A stretch of 64,000 nucleotides of DNA from Qaidamihabitans albus. Its GTDB lineage: Bacteria > Actinomycetota > Actinomycetes > Mycobacteriales > Pseudonocardiaceae. The notes below the pieces were generated by a model. It did not search any database, was not told the origin of the DNA, and was given only the letters and a program-made list of their open reading frames with translations. A program made the translations under genes and the position numbers. Below, piece by piece: positions 24,953 through 33,070 of the stretch; the first letter of the stretch is position 1, and every line of letters begins with the position of its first letter. Location: NCBI RefSeq assembly GCF_016464705.1, contig NZ_JAEHOB010000002.1, positions 1 through 64,000 of the forward strand, read 5' to 3'.

Positions 24953-25181
24953 GAGCACCTCCTCGGACCTTCGACGGGGCGGCCGTCTCGCCTTCGGCGG
25001 TGGCCGGACCACCGACGCCCTCCGGGTTGGCGCTCCACCACATCGGCGGATACTCCCACGGCTGCCCGGGCCGGTACCTCGGCGAGCTCGCCAGCTTCGA
25101 CCGCAGGGTCGCCAGCGCGCAGACGCCGTAGATCGCGAGCGGGATCGCCGCGTAGACCAGGATCGTCTCGAGGATGTTCAC
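24939..25181 (-). CDS. ctaJ: aa3-type cytochrome oxidase small subunit CtaJ
   Basis: 80 residues. One membrane helix (about 3-23: ILETILVYAAIPLAIYGVCA) is followed by ASSPRYRPGQPWEYPPMWW, which matches the mycobacterial CtaJ subunit described in the III2-IV2 respiratory supercomplex. It would sit in the plasma membrane at the edge of complex IV. GTG 25181 has no ribosome site, but TACCCT lies 6 nt upstream, compatible with a leaderless message. The reading frame ends inside the start of DUF5130, so the two are co-transcribed. The main cta genes are not in this window. Confidence 0.8.
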   Translation of the reverse strand: MNILETILVYAAIPLAIYGVCALATLRSKLASSPRYRPGQPWEYPPMWWSANPEGVGGPATAEGETAAPSKVRGGARGNW

Positions 25182-25360
25182 GCGCGCAGGGTATCCGACA
25201 CCATCCTCACGCACACCAGGCGGCACGCGCGGGCGGACCGTTGGTCGCCGGAGAAACACCGTCCGTCGTTTGCCACGGATCGGCTCCCACGTTGAGCCGA
25301 AACCTTCCGCGCGAAAGGTCGCAGTTCAACGTACGGGCGGCGGCACCCGCCGCCGTTGTC

Positions 25361-25389
25361 TTGTACCCCGGGACGAATGCTCGTACGTT
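25361..25389 (+). promoter_or_regulatory. Candidate promoter of the GTRVT-repeat gene
   Basis: TTGTAC (25361-25366) and TACGTT (25384-25389) are separated by 17 bp, about 75 nt before the start codon. Both hexamers are imperfect. The rest of 25182-25462 (281 bp between divergent genes) shows no other feature I can support. Confidence 0.4.
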
Positions 25390-25462
25390 TTTCACCTGTA
25401 CGGGCCTTGCGCCCGAGCCTCCCCATCCCCAACAGATCACACCGGTCACAGGAGGACACCCC

Positions 25463-25798
25463 ATGCCCACTGCCGTTATCCCCGCCAAGGCGAGTTTCGA
25501 CACTGTTTCGCCGCTGTTCGACGCGTCCGCGGAGCGCGGAACCAGGGTTACCCGCGGCACACGGGTGACGTCCGGCACTCGGGTGACCATGGGTACGCGC
25601 GTCACGCGTGGTACACGGGTCACCGCCGGTACCCGCGTCACGGCAGGCACCCGCGTCACGCGCGGCACCAGGGTCACCCGCGGGACGAGGGTCACGGCAG
25701 GCACGCGAGTCACCTGTGGCACGCGCGTCACGCGCGGGACCAGGGTCACCCGCGGCACCCGCGTCACCTGCCGGTCGGAGTACGCACTCGCCGCCTGA
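25463..25798 (+). CDS. GTRVT hexapeptide-repeat protein, unknown function
   Basis: 111 residues. The first 25 (MPTAVIPAKASFDTV, SPLFDASAER) are unique. Residues 26-103 are 13 copies of GTRVT joined by single variable residues (R, S, M, R, A, A, R, R, A, C, R, R). The tail is CRSEYALAA. AGGAGG lies 6-7 nt before ATG 25463. The frame is likely real: glycine uses all four codons, threonine all four, arginine four and valine three, yet the peptide hardly changes, which indicates selection on protein and not recent DNA slippage. A six-residue period with Val and Thr fits a left-handed beta-helix-like solenoid, but this is inference. No signal peptide. Two cysteines, one between repeats 10 and 11 and one after repeat 13. 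It is inserted between ctaJ and the HNH gene of a block conserved in mycobacteria. Confidence 0.8.
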   Translation: MPTAVIPAKASFDTVSPLFDASAERGTRVTRGTRVTSGTRVTMGTRVTRGTRVTAGTRVTAGTRVTRGTRVTRGTRVTAGTRVTCGTRVTRGTRVTRGTRVTCRSEYALAA

Positions 25799-25809
25799 CC
25801 CGGCGGCAA

Positions 25810-25830
25810 GGCCGGCAGCCGAAGCCGGCC
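25810..25830 (+). terminator. GC hairpin after the GTRVT gene
   Basis: GGCCGGC (25810-25816) and GCCGGCC (25824-25830) form a 7-bp stem with a 7-nt loop, starting 11 nt after the stop and lying between convergent genes. No U-tract follows, as is common in actinobacteria. Confidence 0.5.
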
Positions 25831-25861
25831 CGTTGACCTCTGGCGCGCTCCCGGCCGCGGC

Positions 25862-26497
25862 TCACGCGGCCGGGGCGCCGAGGTACTGCTGCCACAACGG
25901 GTCCGCCTCGCCGGAGTGCGCGAGCAGCCGCCAGTGCGGCCCGTGCGGCGCCCGTGGCACGACCTTCAGCCGCCAGCCGATCTCGGAGAGCAGCTTGTCC
26001 GCCTTGCGGTGGTTACACCTGGCGCAGCAGGCGACACAGTTCTGCCAGGAATGCGCACCGCCACGGCTGCGCGGCACCACATGATCGATGGTCTCGGCGC
26101 GGCCCCCGCAGTACGCGCAGCGGAAGCGGTCGCGGTGCATCAGGCCGGCGCGCGTGAGCGGCACCTGCGCCCGGTACGGTACCCGCACATAGGTACTCAG
26201 CCGGATGACCGACGGCACCTCCACGGCCGTCGTCGCCGCATGCAGGGTCAGCCCCGCCGGATCCTCGTGGACGATCTCCGCCTTGCCACAGATCAACAGC
26301 ACGACGGCCCGCCGCAGCGGCAGCGCGGTGAGCGGCTCGAACGTGGCGTTGAGCAGCAACACCCGCCGCTTTCCCCAGGTGAGCGCCGGACCTCCGCCCG
26401 ATTCGCGAGCCCGGCGCTGGCCGTGCGAGCGGGTGACGCGGCCGCCCCGATTGGGCGGCCCCACGGGCTGCGGTCCACTGGTCGGTCCACCGGCCAT
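25862..26497 (-). CDS. HNH endonuclease family protein
   Basis: About 211 residues from ATG 26497. The middle shows VLLLNATFEPLTALPLRRAV and the HNH core CAYCGGRAETIDHVVPRSRGG, then a second zinc pair in NCVACCARCNHRK. This is the widespread actinobacterial HNH protein corresponding to Rv2469c. The metal-bound HNH fold cleaves or nicks nucleic acids in characterised relatives; the target here is unknown. The N-terminal 40 residues are proline- and glycine-rich and poorly conserved, so the exact start is uncertain. No ribosome binding site precedes ATG 26497. Confidence 0.8.
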   Translation of the reverse strand: MAGGPTSGPQPVGPPNRGGRVTRSHGQRRARESGGGPALTWGKRRVLLLNATFEPLTALPLRRAVVLLICGKAEIVHEDPAGLTLHAATTAVEVPSVIRLSTYVRVPYRAQVPLTRAGLMHRDRFRCAYCGGRAETIDHVVPRSRGGAHSWQNCVACCARCNHRKADKLLSEIGWRLKVVPRAPHGPHWRLLAHSGEADPLWQQYLGAPAA

Positions 26498-26670
26498 TGC
26501 CGGTGGGTGCGGTTCACCCGGCCCCGCGCCTCCCACCGGCGGGCACAGCAAGACCTCCGGCGCCTGCCCGGCCGGATGCCGGGAACGGACGCCGTGGGGG
26601 ACGGGTTGTCGGTCTGGCACTCGACCACCTCCACCGGTGCAGCCCTAAGTCGACCACATTCCGCGCCCGA

Positions 26671-26684
26671 AACGCACGTGCGTT
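26671..26684. promoter_or_regulatory. Perfect 14-bp palindrome in divergent promoter region
   Basis: AACGCACGTGCGTT is its own reverse complement. It lies in the 310-bp region between the HNH gene and mscS, a position suited to a dimeric regulator. The rest of 26498-26807 holds no supported gene. Confidence 0.45.
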
Positions 26685-26807
26685 CAGCGACGTGTCATCT
26701 CCAAGTACGGTTGCGGGTGGACTCGATGAGGTCAACATGCCTCACCTGGAGCCGCCACGGGAGCATAAGAGTGTGCGGCATCACATGTGAAAGGAGCTGC
26801 GCCCGAC

Positions 26808-27794
26808 GTGTACCAGTTGCTCAGCGAACCGCCCTCCTGCATCGAGGACGCGGGCAGTTGGTGCCAGCAGGTATGGCATCTGACGGGCAACCCCTGGCTG
26901 GCGGGCTCGGCGGACTGGCTCGTCGCCAAGCCGCTGCACATCCTGCTGATCGTCGCCATCGCGGTGCTCGCGCGGCTGCTCATCCGCAAACTGATCGACC
27001 GGCTGACGACCGCGCCGCTGAACGGGGACAAGCTGCCCGCCCTGCTGCGCCCGCTGCGGGAGCGCGCGCCGGGCGGCCTCGGCCCGGTCGTTCTGGAACG
27101 GCGGCGCCAGCGGGCGCAGACGATCGGCTCGGTGCTCAAGTCCATCACCTCGTTCGTGGTGTACGGACTGGCGTTCGTCCTCGTTCTCGGTGAGCTCGGC
27201 ATCAATCTCGGCCCGATCATCGCCTCGGCTGGCATCGTCGGCGTCGCGCTGGGTTTCGGTGCGCAGAACCTCGTCCGCGACTTCCTGTCCGGCATCTTCA
27301 TGATGCTCGAGGACCAGTACGGCGTCGGCGACGTCGTCGACGTCGGCGAGGCCGTCGGCACCGTTGAGGCCGTCGGCCTGCGGATCACCACGCTGCGCGA
27401 CATCAACGGCACCGTCTGGTACGTCCGCAACGGCGAGGTGCTCCGGGTCGGCAACTCCAGCCAGGGCTACGCCGTGGCACTCGTGGACATCCCGCTCAGC
27501 TACAACACCGACGTGAGCCGGGCGACCGCCGTGCTCGGGGACGTGGCGGCGACCGCGGCCGAGAGCGATGCGATCGCCCCGGACGTGCTCGAACCGCCCG
27601 AGGTGCTCGGCGTGGAGAGCGTGACCCCCGAGGGCATCCAGCTCCGGCTCACCGTCAAGGTCCGGCCCGGCCGCCAGTGGGCGGTGCAGCGCGCCCTGCG
27701 CGCGAAGATCATGCCCGCCATCGAGGAGGCCGGTTTCCAGCCGCCGCTCGGCCGGTTCTTCGGCGCTCCGCAGACCGGCGCCAACGGCGGCTGA
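26808..27794 (+). CDS. MscS-family mechanosensitive channel
   Basis: 328 residues. A short periplasmic N-terminus is followed by membrane helices at about 40-65 and 110-135, and the pore-lining helix TM3 [32 protein letters not shown], read in parts, with the alternating Gly/Ala pattern of MscS. The beta domain ([26 protein letters not shown]) and the C-terminal alpha-beta domain complete it. It would open under membrane tension to release solutes. AAGGAG lies 11-12 nt before GTG 26808; GTG 26787 upstream of that site is less likely. glbO follows after 38 nt. Confidence 0.88.
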   Translation: MYQLLSEPPSCIEDAGSWCQQVWHLTGNPWLAGSADWLVAKPLHILLIVAIAVLARLLIRKLIDRLTTAPLNGDKLPALLRPLRERAPGGLGPVVLERRRQRAQTIGSVLKSITSFVVYGLAFVLVLGELGINLGPIIASAGIVGVALGFGAQNLVRDFLSGIFMMLEDQYGVGDVVDVGEAVGTVEAVGLRITTLRDINGTVWYVRNGEVLRVGNSSQGYAVALVDIPLSYNTDVSRATAVLGDVAATAAESDAIAPDVLEPPEVLGVESVTPEGIQLRLTVKVRPGRQWAVQRALRAKIMPAIEEAGFQPPLGRFFGAPQTGANGG

Positions 27795-27832
27795 ACCAAA
27801 GCCACCGGCGCAACGAAAGGCAGAATGGAGAC

Positions 27833-28243
27833 GTGGCAGACGTGAGCAGCGAACCGCAGGCGAGCGACCCGCGCACCTTCTACGAGGCGGTGGGCGGCGA
27901 GCCGACCTTCCGCAAGATCGTCGCGCGGTTCTACGCCGAGGTCGCCGAGGACGAGGTGCTGCGCCCGCTCTACCCGGAGGAGGACCTCGGCCCCGCCGAG
28001 GAGCGCCTCCGGCTGTTCCTGATGCAGTACTGGGGCGGCCCGCACACCTACTCCGACCAGCGTGGTCACCCGCGGCTGCGGATGCGGCACGCCCCGTTCA
28101 AGGTCGGCCCCATCGAGCGCGACGCGTGGCTGCGTGCGATGCGGATCGCGGTCGACGAGTCGGGCATCGAGGAGCCCTACCGCCAGGAGTTGTGGAACTA
28201 CCTGGAGATGGCGGCGAACTCGATGATGAACAGCTGGGTGTGA
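27833..28243 (+). CDS. glbO: Truncated haemoglobin O
   Basis: 136 residues with the group II truncated globin fold. [37 protein letters not shown] is followed by [29 protein letters not shown], where the WGGP motif, proximal His (HPRLRMRH) and later Trp of RDAWLRAM are characteristic. It binds O2 and NO at the membrane or in the cytoplasm and is linked to respiration and NO tolerance in mycobacteria. The start is uncertain between GTG 27833 and GTG 27842. Only 4 nt separate its stop from the GH13 gene, the same pair as Rv2470/Rv2471. Confidence 0.9.
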   Translation: MADVSSEPQASDPRTFYEAVGGEPTFRKIVARFYAEVAEDEVLRPLYPEEDLGPAEERLRLFLMQYWGGPHTYSDQRGHPRLRMRHAPFKVGPIERDAWLRAMRIAVDESGIEEPYRQELWNYLEMAANSMMNSWV

Positions 28244-28247
28244 CCTG

Positions 28248-29807
28248 GTGGTGCGGCGAGCCATCGGGAAGAGGCGCCCCGAGCCGGCCGCTCGCGGCTG
28301 GTGGCAGGGCGCGGTGTTCTACCGCGTGCACGTGCGCTCCTTCGCCGACTCCGACGGTGACGGGGTCGGTGACCTGGAAGGGATCCGCGGCCGGCTCGGC
28401 TACCTGGAGCTGCTCGGGGTGGACGCGCTCTCGCTGACGCCGTTCTACCTCTCCCCCGCGGTCGCCGACGGCTACGACGTGGCCGGCCCGCGCGCGGTGG
28501 ACCCAGTGCTCGGCAACCTCGAACGGTTCGACGAGCTGGTCGCCGACGTGCACGCCTCCGGTATCCGGCTGCTGCTGGACCTCGTGCCCAACCACACCAG
28601 CGACCGGCACACGTGGTTCACCGCCGCCCTGGCCGCCCCGCCGGGCAGCTCTGAGCGCGAGCGCTACCACTTCCACGACGGCACGGGGCCGGGCGGTGAG
28701 CTGCCCCCGAACAACTGGATCGGCACGGACGGCGCGCCCGCCTGGACCCGGCTGCCCGACGGCCAGTGGTATCTGCACCTGTTCGGGCCCGGGCAGCCGG
28801 ACCTGAACTGGACCAACGCCGAGGTTCACGCCGACCTCGAGCGCACGCTGCGGTTCTGGCTCGACCGCGGCGTCGACGGCTTCCGGATCTGCGCGGCGCA
28901 GGGCATGGCGAAGCCGGCCGGCCTTCCCGACATGGCCGCGCGGGCGGCGGGCACGCCACTCGCCGGACCCGATGACCCGCGGTTCGACAACGACGGCGTG
29001 CACGAGATCCACCAGATGATCCGGAAGGTGCTCGCCGAGTATCCGGACACCGTCGCGGTCGGCGAGATCAGGGCGCGCGACGAGCAGCGCTTCGCCCGGT
29101 ACCTGCGCCGCGACGAGCTGCACCTCGGCCTCGACCTGCGGCTCGGGCAGACCCGCTTCGACGCCGACGCGCTGCAGGCCGCCATCGAGCGCTCGCTCGC
29201 CCTCGCCTCGTCCGCGGGTGCGCCCGCCACGTGGGCACCGGCGGGACACGCCGGGGTACGGCAGGTCACCCGCTTCGGAGGCGGCGCCGACGGGCGCGAC
29301 CGGGCACGCGCGATGGCGCTGGTGGAACTGGCCCTGCCCGGCGCGATCTGGCTGCAGAACGGTGAGGAGCTGGGACTCGACGACGCCGGGCTCGGTGAGG
29401 GCACCCGCGCACCGATCCCGTGGGAAGGCCCCGAGCCGCCGTTCGGCTTCTCCGGTGCCACGGCCGGCGTCACCGTCCCCCGCGAGTGGGCCGCACTCAC
29501 CGTGGAGGCGCAGCTGGAGGACTCCTCGTCGACGCTCTCGCTCTACCGTCGTGCCCTGGACCTGCGCCGGGAGCGCACGGCGTTCGACGGTGACGAGATC
29601 GAGTGGTACGGCGCGCCGCCCGGCTGCTTCGCCTTCCGCCGGCATCCGGGCGGGCTGGTGTGCGCGCTGAACACGTCGGCGGCGCCGGTGCCGCTGCCGC
29701 CCGGCGAGGTGCTGTTGTCCAGCGCCCCGCTGGTGGACGGCAAGCTGGCTGCCGGCGCCGCCGCGTGGTTGGTCAGCGGCCGTAGTGCGGCTGCGTCTGG
29801 GCGTTGA
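28248..29807 (+). CDS. GH13-family protein with degraded active site
   Basis: 519 residues with the (beta/alpha)8 barrel of GH13 alpha-glucosidases (AglA-like): VFYRVHVRSFADSDGDGVGDLEG, region I DLVPNHTS, and the Glu273 acid/base in AVGEIRARDEQ. Two catalytic positions are lost. The nucleophile Asp of GFRID is Cys215 (GFRICAAQGM), and the region IV NHD is GHA at 333-335, so the transition-state Asp is Ala335. The frame is otherwise intact and full length. It is likely a non-hydrolytic binding or regulatory protein, or has an altered chemistry; classical glucosidase activity is not expected. GTG 28248 lies 4 nt after glbO, suggesting co-expression. It overlaps the convergent LVIVD gene by 35 bp. 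Confidence 0.85.
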   Translation: MVRRAIGKRRPEPAARGWWQGAVFYRVHVRSFADSDGDGVGDLEGIRGRLGYLELLGVDALSLTPFYLSPAVADGYDVAGPRAVDPVLGNLERFDELVADVHASGIRLLLDLVPNHTSDRHTWFTAALAAPPGSSERERYHFHDGTGPGGELPPNNWIGTDGAPAWTRLPDGQWYLHLFGPGQPDLNWTNAEVHADLERTLRFWLDRGVDGFRICAAQGMAKPAGLPDMAARAAGTPLAGPDDPRFDNDGVHEIHQMIRKVLAEYPDTVAVGEIRARDEQRFARYLRRDELHLGLDLRLGQTRFDADALQAAIERSLALASSAGAPATWAPAGHAGVRQVTRFGGGADGRDRARAMALVELALPGAIWLQNGEELGLDDAGLGEGTRAPIPWEGPEPPFGFSGATAGVTVPREWAALTVEAQLEDSSSTLSLYRRALDLRRERTAFDGDEIEWYGAPPGCFAFRRHPGGLVCALNTSAAPVPLPPGEVLLSSAPLVDGKLAAGAAAWLVSGRSAAASGR

Positions 29808-31197
29808 ACTCGTCGTAGCGGACCCGCTTAGCCGGTGCCGTGCGCCAGTCGTGGATCGCCAGCACGTCGAGGCCCTTCTGGATGTCGGACGAGTAGATGT
29901 AGCCGTTGTAGTAGTAGGCCGACCACGTGCCGCCGACGACGCGCTCGGTGTCGGACAGCGGGCCCCGCTCCCAGTACCCGATCTCCTTCGGGTTGGCCGA
30001 GTCGGTGAAGTCCCACACCGAGACGCCGCCCTGGTACCACGACTGCACCATGATGTCGCGGCCCTTGACCGGGATCAGCGATCCGTTGTGCGCCACACAG
30101 TTCTCGGTCTCGGCCTGGTGCCGCGGGATCTTGTAGTAGGAGCGGAACTCGAGCGTGCGGCCGTCGCCGCGGCCGGCGATGTCGTAGATGCCGTCCGCTC
30201 CGCGGTTCGGCCCGAACTCCGCGTTGCAGGTCGGGAGCCCGCCGCCGCCCAGCTCGTCGGTGAAGATCACCTTCGTGCCGGCGTTGTTGAAGGTGGCGCT
30301 GTGCCAGAACGCGAAGTTGACGTTGTCCTGCACCCGCTCGATCACGCGCGGGTTGAGCTTGTCCGCGATGTCGATCAGCACGCCGTCGCCCATGCACGCA
30401 CCCGCCATCAGGTTCTTGCTCGGGTAGGCCGTCAGGTCATGGCAGCCGGTGGTCGGCGAGCGCCGGGTGCCGTCCGGGTTCGTACCACCTTCGTTACCGC
30501 CGTCGGGGAAGAGCACGGGGGTCGCGATCAGCTCTGCGGCCTCCGGGTTCTTGACCGGCACCTCGACGATCGAGATCTTGTCGTGCGGCGGCTGGCAGTT
30601 CGGCAGGTCGGGCGCGGGCGAGTACGACGACACGTAGAGCAGCACCGAGCCGCGCTTGCGGTCCGGCACCATCGTGTGCGTATGCGAACCGCAGTCCGTG
30701 CGCACGGCCGCGACGTACTCCGGTGCGGCGAAGTCGCTGATGTCGAAGACCTTGATGCCCTCCCACGACGCCGGGTTCGAGGCGGGCATCGGCTCGCTGG
30801 TGCACGAGTCGTTGCTGCGCGCGTAGTCGGTGGAGAGGAACAGCAGATCACCGGAGACGGAGACGTCGTTCTGGCCGCCGGGGCACAGCACCTGGCTGAC
30901 GATTCGCGGCTTGTGCGGTTTACGCACGTCGTAGATCGTGAAGCCGTCGTAGTTGCCGACGATCGCGTGCCCCTTCGTGAAGGCGATGTCGGTGCCGAAC
31001 GCACTCTGCTTGTCGAACGGCGCCTGCTTCGGCAGGTTGGCGACCTGCCGCATGTTGGCGCTGCGCGCGATCTCGTCGACACCCGGCGTCTCGCCCTGGG
31101 CGGCGGCCGGGGCGGCGGCGAGGCCGCTGGCGGTCAGGGCGGCGACGGCCGCGACGACAAGGCCGCTCCACCGCCGGGTAGATCGAGACTTCTTCAC
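29773..31197 (-). CDS. Secreted LVIVD-repeat beta-propeller protein
   Basis: 474 residues. The signal peptide has KKSRSTRRW, then LVVAAVAALTASGLAAAPAAAQG, with cleavage near residue 34. The mature part holds repeated blades such as FTIYDVRKPHKPRIVSQ, IKVFDISDFAAPEYVAAV and VSVWDFTDSANPKEIGYWE, the LVIVD pattern. Conserved histidines (CGSHTHTMVPD, FAFWHSATF, AHNGSLIPV) resemble a metal site, but no function is established for the family. GTG 31197 is preceded by GGAGA 9 nt upstream. The product should be released outside the cell. Confidence 0.85.
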   Translation of the reverse strand: MKKSRSTRRWSGLVVAAVAALTASGLAAAPAAAQGETPGVDEIARSANMRQVANLPKQAPFDKQSAFGTDIAFTKGHAIVGNYDGFTIYDVRKPHKPRIVSQVLCPGGQNDVSVSGDLLFLSTDYARSNDSCTSEPMPASNPASWEGIKVFDISDFAAPEYVAAVRTDCGSHTHTMVPDRKRGSVLLYVSSYSPAPDLPNCQPPHDKISIVEVPVKNPEAAELIATPVLFPDGGNEGGTNPDGTRRSPTTGCHDLTAYPSKNLMAGACMGDGVLIDIADKLNPRVIERVQDNVNFAFWHSATFNNAGTKVIFTDELGGGGLPTCNAEFGPNRGADGIYDIAGRGDGRTLEFRSYYKIPRHQAETENCVAHNGSLIPVKGRDIMVQSWYQGGVSVWDFTDSANPKEIGYWERGPLSDTERVVGGTWSAYYYNGYIYSSDIQKGLDVLAIHDWRTAPAKRVRYDEFNAQTQPHYGR

Positions 31198-31337
31198 CGT
31201 GTGGTCTCCTCTCGCCCAACTTTGCTGGCCGATTGTCCCCCGTCACGTACGCGTCAGATAGCGACGAATGGAGGGTTTTCCGGTGAACCTGCCCGTGCCG
31301 ATTGACTTCCGGGCAGCACAGGCTGTTCGCTGGCGCG

Positions 31338-31991
31338 ATGGGATCCGGGGTGGGCCGCGCGCGGCTGGCGGCGGCAGGTGTGGTGGCGGTGTTCGTGCTG
31401 GCCGGCTGTGTGAGCGACCCTGAGCCGCCGGAGGACGCAGCCGCCGAGGTGATCGTGCCGGGCCGCCCCGGTGAGTCCGCGAGCGCCGCTGCGCCCCAGG
31501 GCGCGGACACGGTGGCCCCGAACGAGGCCGACGTGCGGTACATGACGATGATGATCCCGCACCACCGGCAGGCCATCACGATGACCGACCTGGTGGCTGA
31601 CCGGGCGAGTGATCGGCAGGTCCGCGCCATCGCGGGCAGGATCGCGGCGGCACAGGACGCGGAGATCACGGCCATGACGGACTGGCTCGCCGGGCACGGT
31701 CACGGGCAACACACGGAGCACGGTGGCGATGGTGAGCACGGTGCACACGGCGACGACCTCATGCCCGGCATGGCGACCCCGGAGCAGATCGACGCCCTGC
31801 GCGCCGCCGGCGGGGCGGAGTTCGACCGCCTGTTCCTGCAGCTCATGATCACCCACCACGAGGGCGCCCTGACGATGGCCGAGGACGAGCTGGCGCACGG
31901 CATCGAGCCGCGCGCGCTGGAGATGGCCCAGGACGTGCTCGCCGGCCAGGCCGCCGAGATCGAGCGGATGCGCAACCTCCTCGGCCGGTGA
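31338..31991 (+). CDS. DUF305 lipoprotein
   Basis: 217 residues. The lipobox FVLAGC is near residue 28, so the protein is expected to be lipid-anchored outside the membrane. The DUF305 (ferritin-like) motif occurs twice: YMTMMIPHHRQAITM and LFLQLMITHHEGALTM. A His-rich linker (GHGHGQHTEHGGDGEHGAHGD) lies between them and may bind copper or zinc. ATG 31338 gives a normal signal peptide; GTG 31302 is an upstream alternative. No ribosome binding site is evident. A hairpin follows the stop. Confidence 0.85.
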   Translation: MGSGVGRARLAAAGVVAVFVLAGCVSDPEPPEDAAAEVIVPGRPGESASAAAPQGADTVAPNEADVRYMTMMIPHHRQAITMTDLVADRASDRQVRAIAGRIAAAQDAEITAMTDWLAGHGHGQHTEHGGDGEHGAHGDDLMPGMATPEQIDALRAAGGAEFDRLFLQLMITHHEGALTMAEDELAHGIEPRALEMAQDVLAGQAAEIERMRNLLGR

Positions 31992-31998
31992 CCGCACT

Positions 31999-32025
31999 CC
32001 CGCGCCACCACCCGCCAGGCGCGGG
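31999..32025. terminator. Hairpin between convergent genes
   Basis: CCCGCGCC (31999-32006) and GGCGCGGG (32018-32025) form a perfect 8-bp stem with an 11-nt loop, 8 nt after the DUF305 stop and 50 nt beyond the convergent small gene. Confidence 0.55.
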
Positions 32026-32075
32026 CACAGGCCGCTTCACCACCGCCGGACGAGAACAGGGCCTCCTTGCTCGTA

Positions 32076-32396
32076 CTAGGTGGCTCCGCCCACGCCGGGA
32101 TCGGGCGCGAGCGGGGCATCGGTGTCGCCGGTACTCTCCGTGCCCTCCGTGACCTCGGTGCCCTCGGTGGCGAGCCAGCCCACGAGGGTGGCCGCCTGCA
32201 CGTACGGCGCCGCCTGACCGGCCGCTCTGGCGGCCGCCCTGGTACGCCGCCACCGCTCGGGCTCCGCGGGCCCGGGATCACCGGCCGCCGCCGCGGGCCG
32301 CTCGGTGCGCCACGGCGTCTCCTCCGGGCGCACGCTCGCGAGGAAGTCCGCGGTGGGGTCACTATCGGCGTCGCCGGAGCGCTCGTCTTCGCTCAT
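32076..32396 (-). CDS. Small hypothetical protein
   Basis: 106 residues from ATG 32396 (MSEDERSGDADSDPTADFL). The first half is acidic and probably disordered; the middle has PWRTERPAAAAGDPGPAEPE. The later part is one amphipathic to hydrophobic helix (AARAAGQAAPYVQAATLVGW). The C-terminus is Thr- and Glu-rich (TEGTEVTEGTESTGDTD). No family recognised. It lies 38 nt downstream of the conserved gene at 32435 and may be its operon tail. A GGGAG abuts the ATG, so the start is uncertain. Confidence 0.55.
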   Translation of the reverse strand: MSEDERSGDADSDPTADFLASVRPEETPWRTERPAAAAGDPGPAEPERWRRTRAAARAAGQAAPYVQAATLVGWLATEGTEVTEGTESTGDTDAPLAPDPGVGGAT

Positions 32397-32434
32397 CTCC
32401 CTACGATGCCCGCGATCGCCGGCCGGATCCAGCG

Positions 32435-33070
32435 CTACAGCAGCAGCGGCAGGAGAGCGTGCCGCCTGCGCAGCACCGCCCCGTACCTCGCGTCCAGGCG
32501 CATCCACGAGTCGCTCGCCGTCACGCGTACCACGTCACCGGACAGCGACGCGTCCACGAACCCCATGCCGGACAGGGCGAACAGGCACCGCATCGGCACC
32601 TTGATCTCCAGCTCGCCGTTGCTCACCGTGAGCACCGTCTGGTCCATCAGCGAGGCGGGCGGTGTGCCCTGCGGGCCGACGTTCTCCCTCGCCAGCTCCA
32701 CGCCGCGATCGGCCAGCTCGGCGACCACCGACACCGGCAGCTCGTCGACCGGCCGCCAGTGACCGGCGGCGGGCAGGTCGGAGCGCCACAGGAGGTCACG
32801 GGCGGGACCGGGATCCATCCGCTCACCCGGCGTGACGGTGAGAGCGGCCAGCAGCTCGCTGCCGGAAACGGTGACGTCGGCAGGCGTCACCTCACCGGCG
32901 ACCGCCCTGGTCACCAGCACGTCGAACGGGGTGGCCACCCACGCCTCCAGGATGCCCGGCGAGCGCATGCGCAGCCGGACGGCGGCCTGCGCGTCCATCC
33001 GGACGGCTCGCGCGATGAACGCGCCGAGCGTCTCCCGGTCGGCGGCATCGGGAATACGCAGCTCAGGCAC
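32435..33070 (-). CDS. Conserved actinobacterial protein, Rv2474c-like position
   Basis: 211 residues, soluble, mixed alpha/beta: RETLGAFIARAVRMDAQAAV, then AWVATPFDVLVTRAVAGEVTPADVTVSGSELLAAL in parts, and a C-terminal SLSGDVVRVTASDSWMRLDARYGAV. No catalytic motif recognised. The start overlaps the thioesterase stop by 8 nt. Its place directly after the thioesterase and gdh genes is the place of Rv2474c in M. tuberculosis, so it is probably the orthologue. Function unknown. Confidence 0.75.
   Translation of the reverse strand: MPELRIPDAADRETLGAFIARAVRMDAQAAVRLRMRSPGILEAWVATPFDVLVTRAVAGEVTPADVTVSGSELLAALTVTPGERMDPGPARDLLWRSDLPAAGHWRPVDELPVSVVAELADRGVELARENVGPQGTPPASLMDQTVLTVSNGELEIKVPMRCLFALSGMGFVDASLSGDVVRVTASDSWMRLDARYGAVLRRRHALLPLLL

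Noticed and set aside
25540-25790. Possible CRISPR or minisatellite at the GTRVT locus and at the 21-bp arrays
   Set aside because: There are no unique spacers between repeats and no cas genes. The GTRVT units are coding and diverged.
25207-25809. Minus-strand frame reading VTRVPRVTLVP repeats opposite the GTRVT gene
   Set aside because: It lacks a ribosome site and overlaps the ctaJ promoter region. The synonymous pattern supports the plus-strand frame.
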